Positions 43,253-52,101 of a stretch of 64,000 nt of DNA are shown in pieces; the first letter of the stretch is position 1; each line of letters begins with the position of its first letter. Origin of the DNA: Streptomyces sp. NBC_00223 (lineage in GTDB: Bacteria; Actinomycetota; Actinomycetes; Streptomycetales; Streptomycetaceae); the NCBI RefSeq assembly GCF_036199905.1, contig NZ_CP108109.1, positions 6,075,501 through 6,139,500 of the forward strand, in the 5' to 3' direction. A program made the position numbers and the translations under genes. Under the pieces are notes generated by a model, which saw nothing but the letters and a program-made list of their open reading frames with translations, had not been told where the DNA came from and ran no database searches.

Positions 43253-43898
43253 CGGCTCCCGACGTTCGCTGTCAGAGCCAGCCGAACCACATGAAGATCT
43301 CAAGCTTCTCATCGGCCGTCGTGGGCACGCCACAGCGCATTGCGGATTGCATATGCAAATCGCTCCTTAGAAGTTACGCGCTACTACGCACGGGCAGGGA
43401 TGTGCTGGTCCGTATGTGCGAGAGCACTCGCCGTGATCATACCCTGGCCGGAGGGCGCCGGCGCACACCGTTCCGGTGGGCCCTCAGGGTGGGTGACGAA
43501 TCGTCACTCCGTGCACGTTGCAGCCGTTGGCACAGGGGTTGGCCAGCGGATACGCTGACTCATGAGTGAGCGGCCGCCGATGCCGCACGGCTTCGGCGCG
43601 GGTCCGTCCGCTGCCGCGCGCCCGGCCCGTGGTGCGCCCGCGCGAACCCCGGCCATATCGCCCGCAAAAGTGGGCTGCGCGTATTTGCTGGCGCAATGGC
43701 GTGCTGCCCCCGACGGCCCTCGGAACGGGCTCGGAACAGGTTCGGAAGGGGGCGGGCGAGCATTCCTCCGCCCCCGGAGACAGCCCCCGCCGCAGCCGTC
43801 CGGCGGGGTTGGGGCGCGGTGGGGCGGGGCGGGCGGCGTCTAGACTGGGCGCTCGCGCGGTCGGGTGTGCGGTGCGGGAGGGGCGAGGGGTGGCGGCG
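43253..43898. other. 650-bp gene-poor interval with an ArsR promoter element
   Basis: No convincing gene: short frames here have mixed third-position bias. TAGACT at 43841-43846 is a plausible -10 box for the ArsR/P-type ATPase operon, about 53 bp before its start. Confidence 0.5.
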
Positions 43899-44252
43899 AT
43901 GGGCATGGGCGACTTCGAGGAGCTGCCCGCCGAAGTGCTGACCCAGGCCGCCGTCGCCTTCGGCCTGCTGGCCTCGCCCGCCCGACTGCACCTGGTGTGG
44001 GCCCTGATGCACGGCGAGAGCGATGTGAGCGCGCTCGCCGAGCGGGTCGGCGGCGCCCTGCCCGCCGTCAGCCAGCATCTGACGAAGCTGAAGCTGGCGG
44101 GTCTGGTGCGCTCCCGCCGAGAGGGCCGGCACGTGGTGTATCTCGTGGACGACCCGGACGTGGAGACCATGGTGCGCTGGCTGTTGGGACAGCTCGCCGA
44201 CCGCGGCGGGCACACGACGGCGCCTGGGCGCATCCGTGATCTGGGCGCCTGA
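43899..44252 (+). CDS. ArsR/SmtB-family metal-type repressor
   Basis: A 117-aa winged-helix regulator: VAFGLLASPARLHLVWALMH, VSALAERVGGALPAVSQHLT and RSRREGRHVVYLVDDPDVET. The typical ELCVCDL metal motif is replaced by ESDVSAL, so a classic alpha-3 cysteine site is absent; a site elsewhere (HGGHTT tail) is possible. It overlaps the P-type ATPase gene by 17 nt and should control it. ATG 43899 with GAGGGG; a GTG nine bases earlier is an alternative. Confidence 0.88.
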   Translation: MGMGDFEELPAEVLTQAAVAFGLLASPARLHLVWALMHGESDVSALAERVGGALPAVSQHLTKLKLAGLVRSRREGRHVVYLVDDPDVETMVRWLLGQLADRGGHTTAPGRIRDLGA

Positions 44253-46971
44253 CGGAGGTCCACGTCCCCTGGCCCGGGTCGCCACCGAACCGCGCGGCAC
44301 CGCGGACACGGACACGCGCCTCCCGGGCGCCGCCGCCGAGCGCGATCCGACCGGCCTGCCCACCTTGGAGTTCCTGCGCGTTCTGGGCACCGAGCCCCGT
44401 GGTCTCCCGGAGTCGCGGGCCGAGGAGCGCCTCGTCCGGTACGGCGAGAACGTCCTGCCCGCGCTGCGGTCCGTCTCCTGGCCCCGGCGCTTCGCGCGCA
44501 GCCTGCGCGATCCGTTCACCACGGTGCTGTTCTGCCTCGCCCTGGTGTCGGCCGCCGTCGCCGCCTGGACCACCGCCTGCGTGATCATGGCGCTGGTGAC
44601 GGTCAGCTGCGTGCTGCGGTCCAGCGGCGAGTACCGCGCCGACCGGTCGGCGACAGGGCTGCGCGAACTGGTCGCCGCCACCGCGACCGTACGGCGCCGG
44701 ACGGACGTGAACAGCCCGCCGGAGACCCGTGAGGTCCCCGTCGACCAGCTCGTGCCCGGCGATGTCATCCTGCTCGGCCCCGGCGACCTGGTCCCGGCCG
44801 ATCTGCGGCTGCTGCGCGCCAACGGCCTCACGTTGCACCAGGCCGCCCTCACCGGCGAGTCCGCCCCCGTCGCCAAGTACCCGGTGGAGGTCCCCGGCCC
44901 GACACCGCCCTTTCCGGCCGGCCGTCCGCATCTGTGCTTCCAGGGCAGCAGCGTGGCCTCGGGAAGCGGCACCGCGGTCGTCGTCGCGACCGGGGAGCGC
45001 ACCCGGTTCGCCGCCACCCACGGCGGACCGGCGCCGCGGCGGCGCGAGACGGCGTTCGACCGTTCCGTGCACGGCATCTCCTGGTCCCTCATCCGTTTCA
45101 TGCTGCTGACACCGCCGCTGGTGCTGATGTCCAACGCCGGGCTGCGCGGACGCGGCCTGGAGACCATGCCGTTCGCGGTCGCGGTGGCGGTCGGACTGAC
45201 CCCCGAGATGCTGCCGGTCGTCGTCACCACGGCCCTGGCCCGGGGAGCGTCACTGCTGGCCCGCCGCAGCGGTGTCATCGTCAAGAGACTGCCCGCGCTC
45301 CACGACCTCGGCGCCGTCGACGTCCTGTGCACGGACAAGACCGGCACCCTCACCCAGGACCGGCCGGTCCTGGAGTCCGCGCTCGGCCCGGACGGGCGGG
45401 ACGACCCCGGGGTACTGCACTGGGCGGCCGTCAACAGCTACTGGACCCTCCAGCTCGCCGAACTCCCCGCCCCCGACGCCCTCGACGAGGCGCTGCTGAC
45501 CGCCGCCGGGGAGCGCGACGAAGACCTCGGCCACGACGCCCTGGCCGCACTGCCCTTCGACCCGGTGCGCCGGCTGGCCACCGCCGTCGTACGGCGGCCC
45601 GGCCGGCCCGGTGCGCACACCCTGGTGGTCAAGGGGTCCGTCGAGGCGGTCATCGGCCGCTGCACCCGGGTACGGGCCGGCGGACAGGACACCGACCTGG
45701 ACGACGACACCCGGGCCCGGCTGCTGCGCGACTGCGCGGAGCGGGCCGAGAGCGGGCTGCGCGTGCTGGCCGTGGCCCTGGCCGAACGCCCGGCCCGGCT
45801 GGGCCCGTACGCCCTCACCCCGGCCGACGAGTACGGGCTGACCTTCCTCGGCACCGTCGGGCTGCGCGACGCCGCTGCGGACACCGCGGCCGACGCGCTC
45901 GCCGCGCTCACCGGGCACGGCGTCGCCGTGAAGGTGCTCACCGGCGACCATCCCGGCACCGCCGCCCGCGCCTGCCGCGCCATCGGTCTGGACCCCGGCG
46001 AGGTGGTCACCGGTGACCGGATCGACTTCCTCGGCCAGGACGAACTGGCCGAACTCGCCGAGCGCACCACGGTCTTCGCCCGCTGCTCGCCCCGGCACAA
46101 GGCCCGCGTGGTACGGGCGCTGCGCGCGGGCGGCCGGGTCACCGGCTTCCTCGGCGACGGCATCAACGACCTGCCCGCGCTGTACGCCTGCGACGTCGGG
46201 ATCACCCCCCGCGAGGCCACCGACATCGCCCGGGAGGCGGCCGACGTCGTCCTCGCCTCGAAGGACCTCACCGCGATCGACCACGCGATCGTCGCCGGCC
46301 GCCGCAGCAGCGGCAACATCGCCACCTACCTGCGGATCGCGCTGTCCTCCAACCTCGGCAATGTGATCGCGATGCTCACCGCCGGACTGCTGCTGCCCTT
46401 CCTGCCGATGCTCCCGGCCCAGGTTCTCGTGCAGAATCTGTGCTTCGACGCCGCGCAACTCGCCTTCGCCTACGACCGGCCGTCGGCCGCCGAACTGCTG
46501 CGGCCCTCGGTGCTCGAACCCCGCGCGATCCTCCGCTTCGTCACCGCCTTCGGCGTCCTCAACGCCGCGGCCGACATCGCCACCTTCGGCGTACTCGCCC
46601 TGTCCGTACGGGGGTTCGGCGGCCCCGGCGGCCAAGCGGCCTTCCAGTCGGGCTGGTTCACCGAGAACCTGCTCACCCAGGCGCTGGTGATGCTGCTGCT
46701 GCGTACCGGCCGCCACGCCGCGGAAGGCCGGGTCCCCGGCCCGATCCGGCTCAGCACCTGCGCACTGGCCGCCATCGGTCTGCTGCTCCCGCTCTCCCCG
46801 CTGGCCCCCGCGCTCGGCCTCACCGCCCTGCCGCTCTTCTACTACACGCTGCTGGCCGGGGTACTGACGGCGTACGGAACCGCGCTGGTGGTGGCCAAGT
46901 CCCGGTACGAGGCCCGCGCCGCCCGTGGCACGGCCCGGGAAGGGGCCCTGCCGGCGGCCGGCGCCGGGTGA
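44236..46971 (+). CDS. mgtA: P-type ATPase, MgtA-like (Mg2+ transporting)
   Basis: A 911-aa P3B-type ATPase: TGES actuator loop (LHQAALTGESAPVAK), phosphorylation site VLCTDKTGTLTQD (D367), LPFDPVRRLATAVV, hinge FLGDGINDLPALYACDVGI, and a final set of membrane helices (LRIALSSNLGNVIAMLTAGL). The C-terminal part matches MgtA-type magnesium importers. It is translationally linked to an ArsR repressor, which is unusual for Mg2+ uptake, so another divalent metal is possible. The start (GTG 44236) is uncertain because it overlaps the ArsR gene. Confidence 0.9.
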   Translation: MIWAPDGGPRPLARVATEPRGTADTDTRLPGAAAERDPTGLPTLEFLRVLGTEPRGLPESRAEERLVRYGENVLPALRSVSWPRRFARSLRDPFTTVLFCLALVSAAVAAWTTACVIMALVTVSCVLRSSGEYRADRSATGLRELVAATATVRRRTDVNSPPETREVPVDQLVPGDVILLGPGDLVPADLRLLRANGLTLHQAALTGESAPVAKYPVEVPGPTPPFPAGRPHLCFQGSSVASGSGTAVVVATGERTRFAATHGGPAPRRRETAFDRSVHGISWSLIRFMLLTPPLVLMSNAGLRGRGLETMPFAVAVAVGLTPEMLPVVVTTALARGASLLARRSGVIVKRLPALHDLGAVDVLCTDKTGTLTQDRPVLESALGPDGRDDPGVLHWAAVNSYWTLQLAELPAPDALDEALLTAAGERDEDLGHDALAALPFDPVRRLATAVVRRPGRPGAHTLVVKGSVEAVIGRCTRVRAGGQDTDLDDDTRARLLRDCAERAESGLRVLAVALAERPARLGPYALTPADEYGLTFLGTVGLRDAAADTAADALAALTGHGVAVKVLTGDHPGTAARACRAIGLDPGEVVTGDRIDFLGQDELAELAERTTVFARCSPRHKARVVRALRAGGRVTGFLGDGINDLPALYACDVGITPREATDIAREAADVVLASKDLTAIDHAIVAGRRSSGNIATYLRIALSSNLGNVIAMLTAGLLLPFLPMLPAQVLVQNLCFDAAQLAFAYDRPSAAELLRPSVLEPRAILRFVTAFGVLNAAADIATFGVLALSVRGFGGPGGQAAFQSGWFTENLLTQALVMLLLRTGRHAAEGRVPGPIRLSTCALAAIGLLLPLSPLAPALGLTALPLFYYTLLAGVLTAYGTALVVAKSRYEARAARGTAREGALPAAGAG

Positions 46972-47080
46972 GGCAACGGGCCGCCGACCGCGACAGGAGG
47001 CCGTAAAAGGGCGGAAGAAATGCTCAGTTGCGCAAGAATGGAACCATCAGACCGCCGTCCGGGAGGGAATGGGGATCGTG

Positions 47081-47344
47081 ATGGGTGCGAGCGAGGCCGA
47101 GGGGGTACTGGACGAGTTCGTGCGGGAGTCCCCTCCCTCCCAGCAGGACCAGGTCCGCTCCGTGTACCAGCCGGTGGAGGTGTACGACCGGGCGGGCCGC
47201 CCCTGGCCGGGGACGATCCTGGCCTGGCGCGTGGGTCCTGACGGCGTGAGGAGCTGCCATCTGCGGCTGACGGGCGCGGGGGCGCCCCGGTGGACGGCCT
47301 TCGACCCCGAGCGCATGGTCCCACTGGTCCAGGGGGGTACGTGA
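47081..47344 (+). CDS. Hypothetical 87-aa protein
   Basis: Reads EAEGVLDEFVRESPPSQQDQ, YQPVEVYDRAGRPWPGTILA and LRLTGAGAPRWTAFDPERMV. The pattern looks like a small beta-strand protein; no family recognised. ATG 47081 follows GGGG at good spacing; ATG 47069 is also in frame. Convergent with the LCP gene 30 bp later. Confidence 0.65.
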   Translation: MGASEAEGVLDEFVRESPPSQQDQVRSVYQPVEVYDRAGRPWPGTILAWRVGPDGVRSCHLRLTGAGAPRWTAFDPERMVPLVQGGT

Positions 47345-47375
47345 CGCCCGCGCAGGTGGCTGGCCGGGTCCGGCG

Positions 47376-49049
47376 TCAGGGGGCGGAGTCCGGCTTCTTC
47401 GTGGAGACCGCGTAGGCCTGCGTGGGCGTCATCGGGACGCCGTTGACCCGTACCGTCCTGTAGTGGCTGGTCGGGGCGCAGTCGGAACCCTGGTCCGCGG
47501 TCTGGGCATGGGCCTGCGCGACGGCCGCCCGGGTGTCGACGGGAGCGGCGGACGGGGTCCCGCCGGGGTAGACGGTGCCCGTACCCCAGTCGGCTCCGAT
47601 CACCAGGGTCAGGCCCGGGGCGCTGCCCTGCTGGAGATGGCTCCCGGGTATCCCGAGGACGCGGGCCACGGTCCTGGCCTGGTCCTGCTTCCCGGCGCCG
47701 TAGGTCAGCGCGGTGGTGGCGGCGGGCGCGGGGGCGTTGCCGTGGGAGGTGCCGGGGGCGAAGCCCTTGGCGGTCAGTTCGCCGGCGACGGCGGCGGCCC
47801 GGCCCCCGATGCCGGTGCCGTTCTCGACCCGGACGGTGATCCGGGCGGCGGGCACGGTCGCCGTGGGCCGGGCCGTCGCGGAGGCGGCCGGGGACTTGGA
47901 GCCGTCGGGGGAGGTGAGCGGCTGGTCGTCGGCGATGCTGGCGAACAGCGCGTCGGCGCCCGCGCCGACCACGACCCGGTTGGGGTCGGCCGGGTCCGGG
48001 CCGGTCTGCATGGTGGTGAAGATCATCCGCCGGGACGGCACCTTGTCCAGGTCGCCGGCCAGTCCGATCAGCTTGGCGACGCTGCCCAGGCCGGTGTCGA
48101 CGGTGAGCGCCTTGGTGGCGGCGTCGGCGAGCCGGTAGACGGCCGCGGGGTTGGTGAGGGTGCCCGCGCTCTTGAACTTGCGGATCATCGAGCCGAGAAA
48201 GATGTGCTGGGCGTAGGTGCGGCCGAGGTCGCTGCCGTCGCCGAAGCCGTGCCGGGAGCGGACGAACTCCAGGGCGGCGTCGCCTTTCAGGGTGTGGGAG
48301 CCCTTGGAGAGCTTCAGATGCGAATAGGTGTCGTAGACGTCGTCGCTGACGCACACCGAGACCCCGCCGACCGCGTCGGACATCGTGACCACGCCGGAGA
48401 AGTCGAGCATCACGAAATGGTCGATGGGGATACCGGTGAGCTGGTGCACCGTGGCCACCTGGCAGGCGGGGCCGTACAGCAGCGCGCTGTTGATCATCCC
48501 CTGGTAGCCGGGCGTCGAGGCACCGGTGTCGGCGTTCCGGCAGGCGGGGACGCGGGTGATGGTGTCGCGGGGGATGCTCATCACGGTGGCGTTGGAGCGG
48601 TCGGCGGAGACATGGACCACCATCTCCACGTCCGCGTTCCGGCCCGCCTCCGACGAGGCCCGGCCGCAGCCACCGCCCAGCTCGCAATTGGCCTTGTTGC
48701 TCCGGCCGTCGGAGCCGATGACCAGGATGTTGATCGGTGTGCGGCCGAAGGCGTCCGCCTTCTCCGTGCCGCCGACATCGCCGTTCGCGCCGTCGCTCAG
48801 CGAGACGCTGTGGAGGTTGCCGTTGAGGTGGTGGTAGAACCAGGCCCCGGCGCCGGCGGTCGCCAGGATCAGCACGGCCAGGGATATCGCGGCCACGCGC
48901 AGCCCGCGCCGCCCCCGCGACACCTGCTTGCGGCGCCCGCGCCCGCCCCCGCCCCCGCGTGCCGCGGCCCGTGCCGCCGCGCGACCGGCGGCGGCCGGGG
49001 GAGCGGAGTCGGTGCGGCTGCCGTCAGGGCTGTCCCAGGGGCCGGACAT
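47376..49049 (-). CDS. LytR-CpsA-Psr (LCP) cell-wall glycopolymer ligase
   Basis: A 557-aa membrane-anchored protein: cytoplasmic Arg/Gly-rich tail, one membrane helix at about 50-71 (RVAAISLAVLILATAGAGAW), LCP domain about 105-265 (INILVIGSDGRSNK; FVRSRHGFGDGSDLGRTYAQ with the conserved Arg pair), and a C-terminal LytR_C domain about 395-485 (ITVRVENGTGIGGRAAAVAG). LCP enzymes join teichoic or other glycopolymers to peptidoglycan outside the cell. ATG 49049 follows GAGGAG. 49050-49398 has no gene. Confidence 0.92.
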   Translation of the reverse strand: MSGPWDSPDGSRTDSAPPAAAGRAAARAAARGGGGGRGRRKQVSRGRRGLRVAAISLAVLILATAGAGAWFYHHLNGNLHSVSLSDGANGDVGGTEKADAFGRTPINILVIGSDGRSNKANCELGGGCGRASSEAGRNADVEMVVHVSADRSNATVMSIPRDTITRVPACRNADTGASTPGYQGMINSALLYGPACQVATVHQLTGIPIDHFVMLDFSGVVTMSDAVGGVSVCVSDDVYDTYSHLKLSKGSHTLKGDAALEFVRSRHGFGDGSDLGRTYAQHIFLGSMIRKFKSAGTLTNPAAVYRLADAATKALTVDTGLGSVAKLIGLAGDLDKVPSRRMIFTTMQTGPDPADPNRVVVGAGADALFASIADDQPLTSPDGSKSPAASATARPTATVPAARITVRVENGTGIGGRAAAVAGELTAKGFAPGTSHGNAPAPAATTALTYGAGKQDQARTVARVLGIPGSHLQQGSAPGLTLVIGADWGTGTVYPGGTPSAAPVDTRAAVAQAHAQTADQGSDCAPTSHYRTVRVNGVPMTPTQAYAVSTKKPDSAP

Positions 49050-49398
49050 CTCTACTCCTCGTACGGACAGGCCCACGGGCCGACGGCGTGATCACGGTCC
49101 GGGCCGTCGGCGGGAGCCCGCCGCGGCCGCGGGGCGGCGGCGAGCGGGACGCCATCGCATCCACTACGACGAATCAGGACGGGATTTGGTTGCACAGTTG
49201 CGCAAAGTGGCAACAGTCGAACGGACTGCCACCACGCCGTGGTCAGACCGTGGGTCAGGCCGTGGGTCAGGACCGGCAGCGCGGGTGCGGCAGGACTGGG
49301 CGGGTGCGGCAGGACAGGGAACCGACGAGGCCCCTGTGCCGGTGGGTCGAGACGCCGAACCTCTCACCCGACCGCACGGGAGCCTCGTGCGTCCCTCT

Positions 49399-49830
49399 TC
49401 AGAGCTTCGCGCCTTGGATTTCCTGCGAGCCGGCACTGATCCCCTGAGCGTCCTGCGGGCTGTCGGCAGACTCCTGGGTCTTCTGCGGCCTGTCGGCGAG
49501 CTTGAGCCAGATCACTCCGACGATGATCACGCCCAGCCACAGCGCCTGGACGGCGGTCAGAGTCTCGTTGAAGAAGACGGGACCCAGCAGCGCCGCACCG
49601 GCCGACCCGATTCCCGCCCAGACGGCATAGCCGATGCTGACCTCGATGGTGCGTAAGGCGACGCTCAGCGCCCAGAGCGTCAGAAGGAAGAACACGACGG
49701 CGACCAGCGACCACGTCAGGCGGGTGAAGCCATGGCTTCCACCGACGGAGAGCGCGTAGCCGATTTCGAAACCTCCGGCAAGGAGGAGCGTGAGCCAGGG
49801 GCTGGCTGAGGAGCGGCCGGTGTTGGGCAT
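49399..49830 (-). CDS. SMR-family multidrug efflux subunit (longer)
   Basis: A 143-aa four-helix SMR protein: LLLAGGFEIGYALSVGGSHG with the essential membrane Glu, WSLVAVVFFLLTLWALSVAL, VSIGYAVWAGIGSAGAALLG, and a hydrophilic Ser/Gln-rich C-terminal tail (SADSPQDAQGISAGSQEIQG) not normal for the family. It forms a pair with the next SMR gene, as in EbrAB or YkkCD, which need both subunits. ATG 49830. Confidence 0.9.
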   Translation of the reverse strand: MPNTGRSSASPWLTLLLAGGFEIGYALSVGGSHGFTRLTWSLVAVVFFLLTLWALSVALRTIEVSIGYAVWAGIGSAGAALLGPVFFNETLTAVQALWLGVIIVGVIWLKLADRPQKTQESADSPQDAQGISAGSQEIQGAKL

Positions 49831-49876
49831 GTGCCCGGGTCCTTTCGTAGAGATGGGTCGGGCGACGGCGGGATTC

Positions 49877-50197
49877 CTAGGCGGCACCGCTGAGCTGGAG
49901 GCCGACCACCCCGGTGATGATGACGACGATGCCGAGTGCCTTGCGCCAGTCCAGGCGCTGGCCGAAGAGCAGCGCTCCGAGAAGGGTGATGCCGATACCG
50001 GCGATGGAGGTCCAGATGGCGTAGCCGACGCCGACATCGAAGGTCAGCAGCGCCTTGCTGAGGAAGTAGGTGCCAATGGCACCGCTGACCAGGGTCGCGA
50101 TGGTCCACGGGCGGTTCTTGAAGCCTTCGGCCTTGCCGGCCGAGATGGCGACGGTGATCTCGAAGATGTCCGCGATGGCGAGGTAGAGCCACTGCAT
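49877..50197 (-). CDS. SMR-family multidrug efflux subunit (shorter)
   Basis: A 106-aa classical SMR protein: WLYLAIADIFEITVAISAGK (membrane Glu14 region), VGVGYAIWTSIAGIGITLLG, and LRKALGIVVIITGVVGLQLS-like C-terminus. Proton-coupled export of cationic compounds. Upstream partner of the longer SMR subunit; same operon as the DsbA-like and deaminase genes. Confidence 0.92.
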   Translation of the reverse strand: MQWLYLAIADIFEITVAISAGKAEGFKNRPWTIATLVSGAIGTYFLSKALLTFDVGVGYAIWTSIAGIGITLLGALLFGQRLDWRKALGIVVIITGVVGLQLSGAA

Positions 50198-50266
50198 GGC
50201 GCAGTCCTTTCGTTCGGTGAGGGTCGGCGTCGCGGGAGCGGCCCGCCGCGGAACCGTCGTGTCATG

Positions 50267-50923
50267 TCAGCACCCGTCAGTTCCGCAGGCGGCACCTCGG
50301 GCGACGGCCTGTTCGATCTGGATGTCGAGCACGGCCTTGCGGATCTGGCCCACGGCGGGGACACCCTCTATGCGGTGGCGTTCACCGATGATGATCGTGG
50401 GAGCGACGGAGACGCCGTACGCCTCGGCGGTCCGCAGCGCCTTCTGATGGGTCCCGGTATAGGTTCCGGCCGTCAACGCCTCGGTGAAACCGGCCTTGTC
50501 CAGGCCCAGTTCGGAGGCGATGTCGGCGAGGACGTCCAGTCGGCCGATGTCCCGGTTCTCCTGGAAGAAGGCCCGCAGCATACGCGGGGTGTATTCCGCG
50601 GCCCTGCCGTGCTCGGCCGCGTACTGGTAGCCCTCGAAGGCCAGCCCGGTCCAGGGCTGCGGTGAGACGGTGGGCAGGGTGATGTCCACGCCCATCCGGC
50701 GGGCCATCGGGTAGACCGAACGGGCCCAGATCGCCGGCAGGTACTCGTCCTCCGGGCGCAGTGTCGGGGTCGGATGGGGCCGCAGTTCGAACGGCATCCA
50801 CTCGATCTCGACGTCGAGGTCGTGGGTGGCCTCGTGAAGGGGGCCCTCGGCGAGCATGCAGAACGGGCAGACATAGTCCGACCAGACCTTGATGCCGACC
50901 TTGCCGGTTTCCGTCCCGGTCAT
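50267..50923 (-). CDS. DsbA/FrnE-like thioredoxin-fold oxidoreductase
   Basis: A 218-aa cytoplasmic DsbA-family protein (FrnE type): VWSDYVCPFCMLAEG with the C19-P-F-C22 active site, a helical insertion, and cis-Pro loop VAPTIIIGERHRIEGV. Members isomerise disulfides or transfer glutathione in stress or polyketide pathways. It ends in two more cysteines (ACGTDGC). ATG 50923 overlaps the deaminase stop. Confidence 0.9.
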   Translation of the reverse strand: MTGTETGKVGIKVWSDYVCPFCMLAEGPLHEATHDLDVEIEWMPFELRPHPTPTLRPEDEYLPAIWARSVYPMARRMGVDITLPTVSPQPWTGLAFEGYQYAAEHGRAAEYTPRMLRAFFQENRDIGRLDVLADIASELGLDKAGFTEALTAGTYTGTHQKALRTAEAYGVSVAPTIIIGERHRIEGVPAVGQIRKAVLDIQIEQAVARGAACGTDGC

Positions 50924-51444
50924 GTCCGCCTCCGACTCATGGCGAGGAAATCCGCGAACGGCTCTGTCGCGTCCGGTGTCTTCAGCGAGGTGACCTTGAC
51001 GCGCCAGTCGACCGGGTCGTCGGCGAAGATCGCGTACGAGCCCGAATAGTCGAAGCCGTACCGTGCGGCCGTCGCGCGGTCGGCCGCGTAGACGATGTGG
51101 CTGACGTTGAAGTACAGCGAAGCCATGTAGCACAGGGCACAGGGCTCACCGGAGGCGATCAGCGTGGCCCCGTCGGTGGCGTGCAGTCCGTATGCGGCGG
51201 TGGCCGCGCGCAGGGCGACCACCTCGGCGTGCGCGGTGGGATCGTTGTCCTCGCGTACCCGGTTGAAGCCGGTGCCGAGGACACGACCGCCGTTGACCAC
51301 CACACCGGAGAACGGGATGCCGCCCTTGGCGACGTGCTCGCGGCTGATCCGTACCGCCTCACGGACGTACTCGGTCAGCTCGCTCTCCGAAATCTCGGAT
51401 GTCTCGGAAACTTCGGAAATCTCGGAAATCTCGAAATTGGGCAA
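50920..51444 (-). CDS. Nucleoside deaminase (CMP/dCMP-type zinc deaminase)
   Basis: A 174-aa zinc-dependent deaminase: ligand motif TAHAEVVAL (H72, catalytic E74) and PCALC (C102, C105). The FDYSGSYAIFADDPVDW C-terminus resembles guanine/purine-type deaminases. The N-terminus begins with a Glu/Ile/Ser repeat (EISEISEVSETSEISESE) encoded by 9-12-bp tandem repeats, not part of the fold. First gene of an SMR/DsbA operon and divergent from the MarR gene. Confidence 0.88.
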   Translation of the reverse strand: MPNFEISEISEVSETSEISESELTEYVREAVRISREHVAKGGIPFSGVVVNGGRVLGTGFNRVREDNDPTAHAEVVALRAATAAYGLHATDGATLIASGEPCALCYMASLYFNVSHIVYAADRATAARYGFDYSGSYAIFADDPVDWRVKVTSLKTPDATEPFADFLAMSRRRT

Positions 51445-51474
51445 CTTCGCTCCCCGGCTCAGGTAGCGGTCCGG

Positions 51475-51498
51475 TATGTATTTGCTTGTACGTACATA
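51475..51498. promoter_or_regulatory. MarR-type operator candidate
   Basis: TATGTA (51475-51480) and TACATA (51493-51498) form an A/T-rich inverted repeat in a GC-rich background between the divergent deaminase and MarR genes, as expected for a MarR dimer site. Confidence 0.6.
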
Positions 51499-51598
51499 TT
51501 TCCACGACCCTTAGTGTCCGCCGGTAAGAGCGCAGCGGGCAGACAGATCTTGCATGAACATGTATCTTGCTGTCAATGCCCATGGGAGGAGCTCCGCC

Positions 51599-52045
51599 AT
51601 GACCGTCATCTCTTATATGACCGCCGCATCCTCTGACCAGGGCATGTGGCGCAAGGTCCTCGCCCTGTACTCGCACGTGGAGGGTCAGCTCGCCCAGGCG
51701 CTCCAGCGCAAGCACGGGATAGGACTGTCCGAGTTCCGGGCCCTGGAGTGCCTCTCCCAGGCCGCCGACGGCGAGTTGCGCATGCAGGAGCTGGCCGGCG
51801 AGGTGGGGCTCGGCCAGAGTTCCGTGACACGCCTGGTCGGGCGGCTGGGCGCGGCCGGCTTCGCCTTCCGCGATCTGTGCCCCAACGACAAGCGCGGGGT
51901 GTACGCGGTCATCACCGAAGAGGGCAGGCGCCGTTATGCCGACGCCCGCAGCACATATGTCGAGGTGCTCAGCTCGGCGCTGAACACCGCGGGGGCCACC
52001 CCCGAGCTCGCCGGCGCCGTCCAGATGCTGCGCAGCGGCGCCTGA
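51599..52045 (+). CDS. MarR-family regulator
   Basis: A 148-aa MarR regulator: winged helix (LSEFRALECLSQAADGELRM, QSSVTRLVGRLGAAGF, KRGVYAVITEEGRRRY) with helical dimer arms. ATG 51599 with GGAGGAG fits best; an in-frame ATG at 51554 is weaker. It probably represses the divergent deaminase-DsbA-SMR operon, a typical inducible efflux arrangement. Confidence 0.9.
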   Translation: MTVISYMTAASSDQGMWRKVLALYSHVEGQLAQALQRKHGIGLSEFRALECLSQAADGELRMQELAGEVGLGQSSVTRLVGRLGAAGFAFRDLCPNDKRGVYAVITEEGRRRYADARSTYVEVLSSALNTAGATPELAGAVQMLRSGA

Positions 52046-52101
52046 CCGGCGCGGGGACGCATCGCTGCGTCCCCGCCCCTTCAGCACGCGGATGTCAGTG
52101 G

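Noticed and set aside
41591-45434. Minus-strand frames of 580 and 624 codons
   Set aside because: Antisense to the SARP and P-type ATPase genes; no recognisable domain.
47463-49091. 542-codon plus-strand frame
   Set aside because: Antisense to the LCP gene, which shows clear catalytic motifs.
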